The translations under genes were made by a program, and so were the position numbers. Shown piece after piece: positions 39,261 through 49,353 of a stretch of DNA of 64,000 bases. Within the stretch, counting starts at the first letter, position 1. Each line of letters starts with the position of its first letter. The stretch comes from Fulvia fulva (lineage: Eukaryota; Ascomycota; Dothideomycetes; Mycosphaerellales; Mycosphaerellaceae), in contig NC_063017.1 of the NCBI RefSeq assembly GCF_020509005.1, forward strand, positions 1,550,001-1,614,000, written 5' to 3'. The notes below the pieces were generated by a model. The model was not told the DNA's origin. It did not search any database and was given only the letters and a program-made list of their open reading frames with translations.

Positions 39261-39360
39261 TAAAGGTATCGTTTAGGCTAGTAGGCTAAGCCGCGTAGTT
39301 ATTACCTAGGGCGCGACTATAGGCTAGGCCCTCTCCGACTAGATAAGTAGCGAAACCTTA

Positions 39361-39704
39361 CTGATCCGGCAGGTAATAACCGCCTTGAATAGGGTGTTGG
39401 TTAGTGTCCTCTATGCTGAAGGTTTAAGTAGCCCGCCCCGTTCGTAGAAGCTGAGATAAGGTTAGTAAGGCTACCTCGCTTAGCTTTAGCACTAAGGTCC
39501 GACTGAGGCGAAAGTTGGAGACTTACAGCTCAGGAGATTCACTTATAGGCTGATTCAACCTGATAGCAAGGCTGAAAGGAAGGGAAGCTACCAGATGTGA
39601 GAACCTTGGCGAGTGTGAATCTGAGATACAGAAAAGCTACCTGAGAAAACTCAAAATACAAAGCTGAGCGCCAAGCCGGCGGTGTGTTCGGATAAGAACG
39701 TCAC
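39361..39704 (-). repeat. Lightly mutated segment, probable Gypsy-3 5' LTR or leader
   Basis: About 345 bp that keep normal CA/TG content, between a saturated Gypsy-3 body and Copia-A'. Read on the minus strand it begins TGTGTGACG at 39707-39699, an LTR-like TG start, and runs straight into the Gypsy-3 leader. No second copy is present in the window to prove it is an LTR. Length and position fit a 5' LTR. No frame of interest. Confidence 0.45.
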
Positions 39705-40162
39705 ACAGTACTGCTTGCCTTGATCCTAGGTTGGAATGAACACTCTCCAACCAGGTCAGGACACCTCATCTCTCTAAGGACTGCAGCAAGAAACTGTGAC
39801 TGCTTGGCTGCTACATTCATGGCTATGAACTCAGCCTCCATTGTTGATGTGGCAATAGACTTCTGCTTCCTACTCATCTAGGACACAGGTGATCTATAAA
39901 GGAACCACACATGTCCAAGGATTGAGACTCTGTCTGCCTTGTCCATAGCATAACCAGAATCTGAGTATCCCTAGAGAATACCTCATCCTCTTCTGTCCAT
40001 CAAGCCCAGGTCTAGGTATGATCTCAGATATCTGGAGAGTTCCTTCAAAGCTTATAGATGTTGCTTTGAAGGGTCAGCAACATATGAGCTGATTCTTCCA
40101 AGGGGGAAAGCAAGGTCTGGCCTTGTCATTGTCATTGGCCACATCCAGGTACTATTGCAACT

Positions 40163-40948
40163 CTAGTGCTCCTGTTTGTTGCACCTCTCATCCATAGTAG
40201 CTGAAGGTCTCAGATCCTCATAGCTGTCTATAGGTGAGAGTGTAGGTGTGGCCTTCTCTAGAGAGATGCCTATCTTGGCAAGGTTAGTTTGGATGTAGTG
40301 TCCTTGATCAAGCTTTACAGTACCTTGGAACCTGTTTCTTATAATCCTCATTCTAAGGATCTTCTCAGGTTCCCTAAGATCTTTGATCTTGAACACTCTT
40401 CTGAATTCAGCCTTGAACCACTGAACATCTGACAGCTTTAGAGCTACAATAGGGATGTCATCCATATAGGTGAGGACCATGATGTCTCTTCCTCTGTGGA
40501 TGAGTAGGCATAGATCCACCTGGAACTAGGTGGATCTAATCTGTTCTAGCTTGGCAACACAGAGCTTGTTCTAATCTCTAGCTGCTTGCTTCAGTCTATA
40601 TAGGCTTCTAAGGACCTTAAAGACCACATTTGGTGGAATTTCAACACCTAGGGGTGGGATCATGTAGATGTCTTCAAGAAGGCTGCTTTCGGTGAAAGCA
40701 TGGTTCACATCCACCTAGTGCATCTCAAGATCTCTCTCACATACTACAGCCATGAAGACCCTAAGGGTATTATGCCTAACAGTAGGTGCAAAGGTCTCTT
40801 CAAAGTCAACACTATATTTCTGTGAAAACCCTCTTGCAACCAGTCTTGCCTTGAACTCTTCAATGGCTCCACTGATCATTCTTTTCACATCAAAAACCCA
40901 CTTAGATGTAACCAGGTTTGCACCCCTTGGTAGTACAACTGGATTCAA
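40163..40948 (-). pseudogene. Copia-A' reverse transcriptase
   Basis: The frame 40163-40519 has the catalytic box mutated to YMDD (LTYMDDI), with the primer grip region downstream (FKIKDL). The frame 40715-40948 carries WVFDVKRM and ARLVARGFSQ. Between them, 40520-40714 contains DVN and SLYRLK-type segments with stops. The TAG at 40715-40717 equals the one at 3686-3688 in Copia-A. Confidence 0.82.
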
Positions 40949-41062
40949 GGTGTTGTTGCTTCCTAAGGCAATAAGTTCTTTCTGGATTGCCTCTTTCTAC
41001 ATGTGTCCCTAATTAGGGTCTCCTACTGCCTCCTTATAGGACTTTGGGATTGGCACTTCCTG

Positions 41063-42300
41063 CTAGTAGGCTATAGCCTGCCCAATAGTAGAAAATTCAT
41101 ATCCCTCCACATCATTCAGGATTTCCTCAACCCAGCTCATAGTTGGATTAAGATGAAACATCTGAGCAATCAATGCCCTATGATGCTTGGCTTCATGCTC
41201 AGCAGAGCTATCATCTTCATCCCCCCTTGACCTCTTGTTGCCTGCAAGCTGAGGTGGCTGTTGAGGTTGATCCTCCTGAACAAGTTCCTCTTCCTTTTCT
41301 TTTCTTAGAGTCCCCTCTACTCCAATCTTCTGGTACTCTCTAATGTCTTTTAGAGGTTGGGGAAGTTGCACAAACAGAGGCTTTGCCTGGAGCTGCTGTG
41401 GCTGCATTGATGAACTGGAGACCTAAGCAGGAGGTCTTCTAACGGGGTTTCTCTTTAGGGCTCTGCTTGACTGGTTTGTGAAGGTGATGCCAAGATCTAT
41501 ATCACCCCCCTTCTCATTCTCAAACCAGTCAACTTGCCCGTATGTTTTGATTGCTTTCATGTTAGGCTCCCAGAAGAGCCATTGCTTTATGGTGTTCTCC
41601 ACATAGCCAACAAAGACAACTTCTTTACCCCTATTCATGAGCTTGTCACTTCTTAAGCCTTGAGGTTGGGATCTCGGGTCTACATACACCACTGCTTTAC
41701 ATCCCTAGACTCTCAAATGGTCAACTGATGGTACCTGGCTAGTAAAGGCTTCTTCTGGTAAAAGAGTAGTACCATCTATTATTGGTCCATTGGGAAGTCT
41801 GTTTCTGACCACAGTTTGAGCAATAAGGGCCTCTAGCCAGGATTGAACTGGCATATTTGAGTCCTCAAGCATAGCTCTCACTGTATTCTTAGAGGCTTGG
41901 ATTGACCTTTCCACAGGTCTATTCTGAAGTGAGTTGTAGGCATCAGTTGTGTCCATCTGAATGCCAAACTCCTTCTCCCACTGTTTTAGCAAGGAAAGAA
42001 TTTCCCTTGCACCATCACTACGGATTGTAGACAGAAAACACCTTGAGCTGTTCTCTACCTGAACCTTCCATTCCTTTAGAGCTGTAGGAGCATCACTCCT
42101 AGCCTTCAAAGGGATTACCCACTTCTTCTTTAAGAAGTTGTCTACAATCTCAAGCTAGTACTTGAAGCCAAGTCTTGAGACTGCACCTTGAAAAGGCCCA
42201 CAGATGTCAATGGAGATGAGGGCCAGCCTCTCTCCTTTCCTCTCTGTGGCAGGTCCTTTGAACTTCCTCATGTTTGCAAGGGAGCAGACCTTGCAGTCCT
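41063..42300 (-). pseudogene. Copia-A' integrase and linker
   Basis: Integrase core in the frame 41705-42109 (IRSDGAREI, then VERSIQ), followed by the C-terminal and linker frames 41423-41692 (QVDWFENEKGGD) and 41063-41407 (Q/P-rich). The first integrase Asp segment lies upstream, to about 42230, in a stop-broken frame. Confidence 0.8.
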
Positions 42301-44377
42301 AGTGTTCAGAAGGAACAGGAATGGGATCTTTCTTGTCAGTGACTCTATACAGGTTTCTTAGCAGTCCCTTGCTAAGGTGTGCACATCTTCTATTCTATAG
42401 CTCCCACTGGTCCTGGGACTCAGTGGCAGTCATAGCCTGTTCTAATTCACACTCAAAATGTGTACCTAACTTGGACAGATCCAAGTCATACTCCTATAGA
42501 GAGGCATATGCTTGAGGCATAGCTTCAAGCTGCTCTGAAACACTTTGAATGAATGGAACACCCCCTCTCAGCTTTGTCTGGACAACAGGTTTTCCAGAAA
42601 GGGATTTGAGGGTGAAACTGGGTGGTTAGATAGCAAACTGTTGGCTGAACTGACTCCAAGAAACAAGGCTAACTCCAAGGCCAGGAACAAACAAAACATT
42701 CTTCAAGACAATCTACTTCCCAGAAGGACCACCCATCACTGCACTCCCCTCATGTGTGGCATGTAGGTAGCCACCCCCAACCTTGATCTACTTCCTCTTC
42801 TGAAGAGGTTTCAGGGTCCTGAAAAGTGAATCCTGGTCAGTCATATAGGATGAAGCACAAGAGTCAAGCAACCACTCTGAGGAGGGGTGCTTGCTTTTGG
42901 CTTCCACAGTTGAATGGGCAACCTCATCAACTTCATCATCCTCTGATGGTGTCTCAGGGTCTGATGAGTCTTCCTGGGTTGCATAGGCTCTTCCTTGTAA
43001 GGTCCTTCATCACCACTAGGATGTCCCTCCGGCTTGGGGATAGGGACCTCCTTCTTGGTGGTGATGATTGTCTCTTTGCAACAGAGGTGTATCCTCTGTT
43101 GAGCTTGTCCTTCCTGACAGCATGCTTGGCTCTAGAGAGGTGTAGGCAATCCTTGATCATATGATCACCATCATAGAGATAGTAGGTGATCTTGCCCTAG
43201 AAACCTCTTCCTACAAACATTGCTGTTCCCTTAGATGCAACTTCTAGCCTAGATTCATGTGACTCAAGCAGTTGTAGACAATCTTTATATAACAGTCCTG
43301 GCTAGGCTAGGATAGTGTTCTTAGTCTCAAGATACACCTTAGGCAGGGCTTAAAGCAGATACTTCAGCTTCCTTATAGGCTCTCTATAGTGAGCCTCTGC
43401 TAGGTCAACTTCAGCAATCCTTCTTGTAAGATTGCTAAGGTGGACCTAGGCCTGTCCGATAGTCATGCTATCTATTATTCTGAAGTTGATCAATTCTTGA
43501 ACAACTGCTATTATATATATAGTATAAACCTTGCTGTACTTTGCCCTCATCTTGAGCCAGATCTCTCCAGCTTGTCTCATCTCTAACACCTCATCTTAGT
43601 CATCTTGTGAAAGGCAGATGAAGATCTTATATCTTGCCTTTACATTTGCTTTCCTCCTAACTAGACTGTATCTTGACTCTTCAAGTCCAGGTAAGGGATC
43701 TGATGACTTAGATAGTGTTAAGAAGCTAGGTATGCTTGATAATAGATGGCTTCTATCTACAACCCAAAGCACATCTTAAGCTTCAAGATGGTCTTATATC
43801 AATAAGAACTATGTCCTCTAGTTGTCCTTAGTTAGGATAGGTACTGCTCTCCTCCTACTAAGGGTGCTGTGTCTAGTTTCCTCTATGCTTTTATATATTA
43901 GACAGGATGGCTGCCTATAGAAGAAAGGTATTCGTTCGTACGCGATCGGATCGATAGGAGGTGAACCGAACGCGAGGTTGATAGTAGAGAGAATGGCTGT
44001 CTACTAGAAAGCGAGGAAAGTCGGTCGTAAGGATCGTGTTTCTAAGACACTGTCTATAGCTCTCTTAGGGGAGGGTGTTCTAAGACACTACGGCTCTCTT
44101 AGACGGAACAGTTAGTTAGTAAGGACAACGCGATGTCCTAAGAGCAACTCTTCCTAGTAGGCTCGCCCACCTTTCTAAGGTATTGGCATAGGCTTCTCTT
44201 CTAACCCTCTAAGTTAGTTAAAGTCTAACAGTGCCTCACTAGGCTCTTTCACGACTAATATACACCTATAGCGAGCTGTAGCTTCCTATGTAATACGGAG
44301 GCGGCCTCTAGTCTGCCCTTCCTTTTAGTATTATAGAGGAATAACTACTACGACTTCAACCTATAAGACCTAAAGGC

Positions 44378-44395
44378 TAACCCGGGCTTATAACC
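44378..44395 (-). promoter_or_regulatory. Copia-A' primer-binding site
   Basis: TAACCCGGGCTTATAACC, identical to the site at 7391-7408, directly abutting the LTR. Initiator tRNA-Met half type. Confidence 0.72.
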
Positions 44396-44617
44396 TATTA
44401 AACAGGTACGGATTATGCAGCCGTAGAAGATAGGAATTACAGATTATATAAATGAAGAAGGACCTATTATGATAGCGTGTATCTATGTACAGTATCGCTA
44501 GTTAAGAGTATAGGTGTTTTAGGAGGGATAGCTATACTTAGGACTTGACTAGCAAGCCCTAATTACTAATCCCCCTAAGTACCTAATGTTGACCCTATAA
44601 CCTACATATTCTTAACA
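44396..44617 (-). repeat. Copia-A' 5' LTR (222 bp)
   Basis: Starts TATTAAACAGG and ends TTAACA. Matches both LTRs of Copia-A with scattered transitions and small indels. The flanking target duplication cannot be checked because the opposite end is missing. Confidence 0.87.
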
Positions 44618-45005
44618 TCTATCTATATATATACGACGCTATACTAAGCAACTCTAAAACAGCTTATAATAGCTTCTCTTAGCTTATAAAAGGCGGCGAA
44701 GTAATGCTATAAGAGAATACGCTTTTTAGAGCTCGTAACTCTAAGCTTAAATAATAAGTTAAGACTCTTATAAAGTGCCGATCTCGTAAACGAAAGTATC
44801 TCTAGTACGGCCGGGTCTTAGAGTATAGAGTTAGCTCGTTAAAGGTAGTCGTCGAGTCGTTAAAGGCTATAGAATAGTTAAAGAAGAGTCGTAGGTCGGA
44901 GGCTATAAAAGAGGGCTAGCTAAGTAGACGGCGGTATAGTAACTACGGTTAGACTAGCTATAACGTACGAACGTACTAGAAAGACAAAGAGAACAATTCT
45001 AAATT
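44618..45005 (+). pseudogene. Tail of a pogo/Fot1-like transposase
   Basis: The + strand frame with RIP stops resembles the C-terminal tail of fungal pogo/Fot1 DDE transposases: a helical stretch ending in LTKRRSRKRKYLQ, a VSSLK..ESLKAIE segment, and a terminal zinc-knuckle-like RRRYSNYG..SYNVRTY in which Tyr replaces Cys. The DDE catalytic domain is absent; the fragment starts at the Copia-A' LTR. The element is therefore cut by the Copia insertion or a deletion. Family call from the tail only. Confidence 0.6.
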
Positions 45006-45985
45006 GGATGAGAGTATTAAGTTTACTAGTTCTCTATTTAATAGTAGTAAAAACGATTAATAAAGAATACGAGTTAGTTATACTAAGACAAAATTCCTAG
45101 CTTACTAGTGTTCTAAGCTTACTAGTACTTTACGTTATCGTCCTTCTTACTAGTAATAAGAAGCCCTAGATTAGACTACTACTTACCCTTAAGTAGCTTA
45201 ATAATACAAGATAGACTACCGTAATTAATACCGGTTATACGCTTAAATTTAGGTATAATATAGACCTAGAAGCTATTACTCTATTCTTTCTATTCTTAAA
45301 TGTAGAGCTAAATAAGTTAGCGCTTATCGTCTTTAGAGAGGCCGGTTCTACCGATACGTTATCGTAGAGTACTATTCTCTACGTATTATCTACTAATATC
45401 ACTTATTAAGCTAGCTTTAGTAGTAGTACTCTATTACCGTATACGCTCTAAAGCGCTCTTCTTCTTCCTCTTCTTCGTAGACTCCGATAATACCGGCTTC
45501 GACTTAATACTCGGCGTAGATATCTATAAGGGCGTACGGTCGGCAGTAGAAGCTTACTACTATAATATAGGTTACTATATTACCGGCCGACTACTTAGTA
45601 GTATAAGCTCGGCGTTAAATCTAATTATACTAGTCGGATCCGGTATAGGTATTAGAAGCTACTATAAAGATATAGTCTATTATTTAAGCGACTTACTACG
45701 CGTAAGGGTAACGAGGCTACGGACCGGATTATAATATAAAGCTATAACGATAGTAGTAGTAAGTAACTCTTTTACTATTACGATATAAGGTCTTAATCTA
45801 CCGGGGAGTAGGCCTACTTAGTAAATACTATTCGGAAGACTATTTAATATGCTATACTATATTAAGCCTAATAATATAGCTTAGATTAGGTAAAGAATAA
45901 GGCTTAGTACCTACTCGTTATAGATAGTAAGGTATTACTACGGTTATTATATAAGAGCTACTAAGACTATCTAGTAGTAAAAACA
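45006..45985. other. RIP-mutated sequence of unknown origin
   Basis: CA/TG-depleted sequence up to the edge of the transposon block. No recognisable domain in any frame by eye. It could be the 3' part of the pogo/Fot1 element plus another decayed element. Confidence 0.5.
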
Positions 45986-46595
45986 CCTAGATTGAATATA
46001 GGGTTTATATGCATTATACATGTCGATCTGCAAAGGGTCTCGACACTAGTGCTTGTTAAGCTTCTCGCTGATTCAGCACTCATGGCACGTGGCAAGTCTA
46101 ACGATGGCTCTTGCTCTACAACCACCAGCACTGCAATCAGCACTGTGGCCATGACAACAACATGACTGAGACGGATGTATTCCACTACTCGTCGTCGACG
46201 ACTTTACTACGATATCCAGATCACTTTTGCCGCTCCGATTGAGTAAAGATCAATGTTCCTCGCGACCCGGCCAACTTCCAAGACGAGATGTAGGATGTAG
46301 CTGAAGGTTAGCCGAAGCCGCGGTGATGTTGCTACCCTCGGCTGTTGTTCAATGATAGGTCCACGAGGCTCACCCCATCACCAGAGGCCATCTCTCTCGG
46401 GGGAAATATGATTAGTAGCCGTGTGTAAGGACATTTCTGATCGACACGCATCTCTCGTTTCTTTTCCATCTTCCTGTCGGGTCACGATTCACACCGGTCG
46501 CGGTCGACAGTACATCTACACATCTTGCCTGTTCAATAGGCAAAGACTACTTATAAACAGTTCAGATCAAGAGCAGCCCAACGAGATTAGGAATC
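45986..46595. other. Boundary zone and upstream region of the ACAD gene
   Basis: Normal composition returns here. No convincing gene; a minus-strand frame 45967-46185 starts with GTG, runs into the RIP zone and is not accepted. Just before the ACAD start codon is a TTATAAA at 46551-46557 that could act as a core promoter element, placing transcription start very close to the ATG. Confidence 0.5.
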
Positions 46596-48090
46596 ATGTC
46601 TGTGCCATACAAGATCGAGGCCATGGAGGAGTACCTCATTGGCGGCAAGAAGCGTGCACAGCGCGCCAGCGACAGGATCCCCATGCTTGCACGAGTACAC
46701 GTCTCTGATCGGGCGAAGAAGGCGTTGGATCTGGTATGTTGTGTCTTGGTGGCATTGCCATTGACTACTGCTAACGCTATTGCAACGACAGGTCGAGAAG
46801 TTCGTCGAAGAAGAATGTATCCCAGCCGACACCGTCTACGCCCAAAGCATCGGCCAGACCACCGAAGAACGATTCGCCGCCCACCCACAAGTCGTCGAGG
46901 ACCTCAAGAAGCGAGCAAGAGAGTTGGGACTGTGGAACATGTTCCTGCCAAAGAACCACTTCAGCCAGGGCGCAGGCTTCAGCAACTTGGAGTACGGCTT
47001 GATGGCAGAGTACCTAGGCAGGAGCTTCATCGCCTCCGAGGCAGTCAACTGCTCGGCACCAGACACTGGCAACATGGAGGTGTTCGCCAAGTACGGCACA
47101 GACTGGCAGAAGAAGCGGTGGTTGGAGCCACTTCTTGAGGGCAAGATCCGCAGTGCTTTCCTCATGACAGAGCCAGACGTCGCCTCCTCGGACGCCACCA
47201 ACATCAACATGAGCTTGAAGCTCGAGGGCAACGAGTGGGTCATCAACGGCTCGAAGTGGTGGTCTTCCGGCGCAGGTGACAAGCGCTGCGAGATCTTCAT
47301 CGTCATGGGCAAGTCCGACCCCACCAATGCCAGCGTCTACAAGCAGCAATCCGTCGTCCTCGTCCCCTTCGACGCCCCAGGTATCACCATCACCCGCATG
47401 CTCTCAGTCTTCGGCTTCGACGACGCCCCACACGGTCACGGCCAGATCACGTTCAACAACGTGCGCGTTCCCAAGGAGAACATCGTCCTCGGCCCAGGTC
47501 GTGGTTTCGAGGTGATCCAGGGCCGCCTCGGACCAGGCCGTATCCACCACGCCATGCGCAGCATCGGTGCCGCTGAGCGCGCTCTCGAGTTCACAATCGC
47601 CCGCATGAACGACGAGACCAAAAAGCCCTTCGGCAAACTCCTCGCCGAGCACGGCCTCATGCTTAGCCGCGTCGCCGACGCTCGTGTCGACATCGACGCT
47701 GCCCGCCTCCAAGTCCTCAACGCCGCTATCATGATCGATACAAAGGACGCAAAATTCGCGCTCAAAGAAATCGCCGAGGCCAAAATCCTTATCCCCAGAA
47801 TTGCCCTTCGCATCATCGATGAGGCGATCCAGGCACATGGCGCTGGCGGTGTTTCACAGGATACCCCACTCGCGAAGATGTGGACGAGTGGACGGACCAT
47901 GAGGATTGTGGATGGACCGGATGAGGTTCACCTGCTGCAGTTGGGCAGGAATGAGAATAAGAGGGGTAAGGAGATGTTGGAGAAGATTCAGTGGCAGGCG
48001 AAGAAGAGTGCGGAGATGTGTTTGGCTTATGGCATGGAGAAGAGGGATCCGTTGTTGTTGAGTAGGCAGGTTTCGAAGGCGAAGCTTTAG
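46596..48090 (+). CDS. Acyl-CoA dehydrogenase, ACAD10/11-like, peroxisomal (PTS1)
   Basis: Two exons, 46596-46733 and 46792-48090, give 478 residues. The 58-bp intron is GTATGT...GCTAAC...CAG, phase 0. The family oxidises acyl-CoA to trans-2-enoyl-CoA using FAD. Visible signatures: LGLWNMFLP and NCSAPDTGNMEV in the helical N-terminal domain, MTEPDVASSDATN at the flavin/substrate site, middle beta domain ending GHGQITFNNVRVP, C-terminal helices with AHGAGGVSQDTPLA and the DGPDEVH motif typical of the ACAD10/11 subgroup. The protein ends in AKL, a good type-1 peroxisomal signal, so beta-oxidation in peroxisomes is likely. It is the first gene beside the RIP block, yet shows no RIP damage. Exact substrate length unknown. 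Confidence 0.93.
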
Positions 48091-48188
48091 AGTTTCGATA
48101 TTATGTAAGGTTCGATGTGAATGCAAGAATGTTGACAGTCTCCAGCCGATGTCCACTCGGCGACGCCTTTCCGGGAGTTGAACGGTCT

Positions 48189-48548
48189 TCACGCCTCTTG
48201 TCTCCGAACATCGGCTCTGCGATAGTGGAGCTCGCGTCCGTCTTTGGCTGCATCATACCTTCCGTGTCGCGCAACAGGGATGGTGTGACGGTGATCACTG
48301 CGTCTCTGTTCGTGCCAGAAGTAGCATCGAAGCCATTGAGGCGTATGTTGCACGCTAGCGGCATGGGGCGGCGCCTCGTCCTCGTCCTCGTCTCCCTGTC
48401 CCTCTCCGTCTCCATCTTCGATGGCGGCAACTTGGACGGGTCGGCTCATCGCTTGAGAGGTAACAGTGGTGGCATCGCCAGCGCTTGCATCACTAGGAGC
48501 ATTCTGCTTGAGCTCAGAGTCCTGACCATGACTCTCGAGGGCGACCAT
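48189..48548 (-). CDS. Small hypothetical protein, doubtful
   Basis: 119 codons from an ATG in good context (ACAAATGG). The protein is polar with an acidic run (EDGDGEGQGDEDEDE) in the middle and an Arg/His-rich C-terminus. No family recognised. Overlapping frames on both strands (for example + strand 48117-48665 and minus 48101-48430) are similar in length, so coding status is uncertain. It is convergent with the ACAD gene and could also be part of that gene's 3' UTR or a multi-exon gene with 48646-49131. Confidence 0.33.
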   Translation of the reverse strand: MVALESHGQDSELKQNAPSDASAGDATTVTSQAMSRPVQVAAIEDGDGEGQGDEDEDEAPPHAASVQHTPQWLRCYFWHEQRRSDHRHTIPVARHGRYDAAKDGRELHYRRADVRRQEA

Positions 48549-48645
48549 TTGTATTTCATTGCTACATACATTCGGGTCTCGTCAAACCTCAACCCCATCA
48601 GCTGCACCACGCTCATAATTCGCAAGAGTACATCCAAGTCGACTG

Positions 48646-49131
48646 CTAAATACCATCAACCCTGAGGAACCTCACACCAACGCAATCCTGCACTTTGACT
48701 CCGTCGTGATCCAAGACCGGGGCCAAAAGCTGGTCCTGTGCCATAAGCGCCAAGGTTTGGACACGGTCGTAAGGGTAATCCGGTCTAAGGAGCGTCCGCC
48801 AGCATTCTAGCGCGCTCTCATAACTTAAGCAGATGCCTGCGATCTCGATGTGGTCTATATGTCCTCTTTGCTGCTCGGTCGGAGGCTCGGCCTTCTTGCG
48901 GAGCAGCTTCTCCTTGATGAAGTCTCGGAAACGTGGCTGTTGAGCTGGTGGTGCTTGTCGCTGCTTGTGGTTTAGGACGAACCAGTATTTTCCAGATATG
49001 GTTTGAATGTCTTCGTACGCTGGAGGGGGCTGGCTGAGGCGGGCTGTCACTGGTATGGCGCTTCGTATTAGGGTGTCGTATGCTGGAGTTATTTCAGAGG
49101 TTGGGCTTGACGATATTGATGCTTGAGACAT
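48646..49131 (-). CDS. Hypothetical protein with a PPxY motif
   Basis: 161 residues, single exon, ATG in the context GACA. The N-terminus is Ser/Thr-rich. At residues 35-40 is PPPAYED, a PPxY motif of the kind bound by WW domains of NEDD4-type ubiquitin ligases. The rest looks globular, with a basic segment (FRDFIKEKLLRKK) and a LALMAQDQLL helix. No signal peptide or membrane segment. Not recognised as a named family. It is divergent from the + strand gene at 49354, so the 222-bp gap is probably a shared promoter. Confidence 0.55.
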   Translation of the reverse strand: MSQASISSSPTSEITPAYDTLIRSAIPVTARLSQPPPAYEDIQTISGKYWFVLNHKQRQAPPAQQPRFRDFIKEKLLRKKAEPPTEQQRGHIDHIEIAGICLSYESALECWRTLLRPDYPYDRVQTLALMAQDQLLAPVLDHDGVKVQDCVGVRFLRVDGI

Positions 49132-49353
49132 GATTGCGTCGGATGCTGAAGTCCCCGCAGGCGTTGTCTTGTTGTGATCTGGCGCATCCGAGCTTCATGT
49201 ATTTGGTTTGACAACGCTCTTAGCTGCACGTCTCAGATTGCTTGTCTCTTTGCGAGCTAAGGAGAACATTGAAGTAGCATCTGGAGCAAACAGATCGATT
49301 GGTGACCTTCGTGGAATAGTTTACTCAGTTTCTGCTACGATGCTAATTCAAAC

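Larger units (their letters stand above)
33900..39360 (-). mobile_element. Gypsy-3, minus-strand Ty3/Gypsy element, RIP-mutated
   Basis: Reading leftward: Gag (about 39260 to 38340) with a zinc knuckle in which Cys codons read as Tyr (38351-38388, pattern xxYYNYSKIGHFARNY) and an Arg/Gly-rich stretch at 38400-38470; then protease; RT with the catalytic YLDD box at 36901-36920; RNase H; integrase ending in a GTYTL.TPTGR and VHGNRL-like tail near 34780-34870. The left end, from about 34500 to 33900, is poorly defined, and no 3' LTR was recognised. The right end is the less mutated segment at 39361-39704. Confidence 0.8.
39705..44617 (-). mobile_element. Copia-A', 3'-truncated sister copy of Copia-A
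   Basis: Aligns with Copia-A (2676-7626) from 39705 rightwards to its 5' LTR at 44396-44617. The last part of RNase H and the 3' LTR are missing, cut off at the junction with the Gypsy-3 end. Minus-strand frames: RNase H/RT remnants 39870-40520, RT 40715-40948, integrase tail 41063-41692, integrase core 41705-42109, zinc-knuckle/protease region about 42500-43200, Gag remnant 43200-44377. Several TAG stops are at the same sites as in Copia-A. Confidence 0.88.
1..45985. other. RIP-saturated, gene-poor transposon block
   Basis: Across this stretch CA and TG dinucleotides are almost missing while TA is greatly over-represented and CG remains common. This is the pattern expected when cytosines in CpA are converted to T on both strands, i.e. 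repeat-induced point mutation. The usual coding consequences are visible: Gln and Trp codons have become TAG or TAA, and Cys or His codons have become Tyr. Islands that keep CA/TG are 2395-6900, 39361-43900 and parts of the LINE copies. The pattern stops abruptly near 45985, where ordinary coding DNA starts. The observation is direct; naming the process RIP is knowledge of filamentous ascomycetes. Confidence 0.93.

Noticed and set aside
45967..46185. 72-codon minus-strand frame with a hydrophobic N-terminus
   Set aside because: Starts with GTG, not ATG, and its 3' part runs into RIP-mutated sequence.
47014..47900. Several 80-160 codon minus-strand frames
   Set aside because: Antisense shadows of the conserved ACAD exon, produced by GC-rich third positions.
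48117..48665. 182-codon + strand frame downstream of the ACAD gene
   Set aside because: Hydrophobic/valine-leucine run is the antisense of an Asp/Glu repeat on the minus strand; no family and poor start context.
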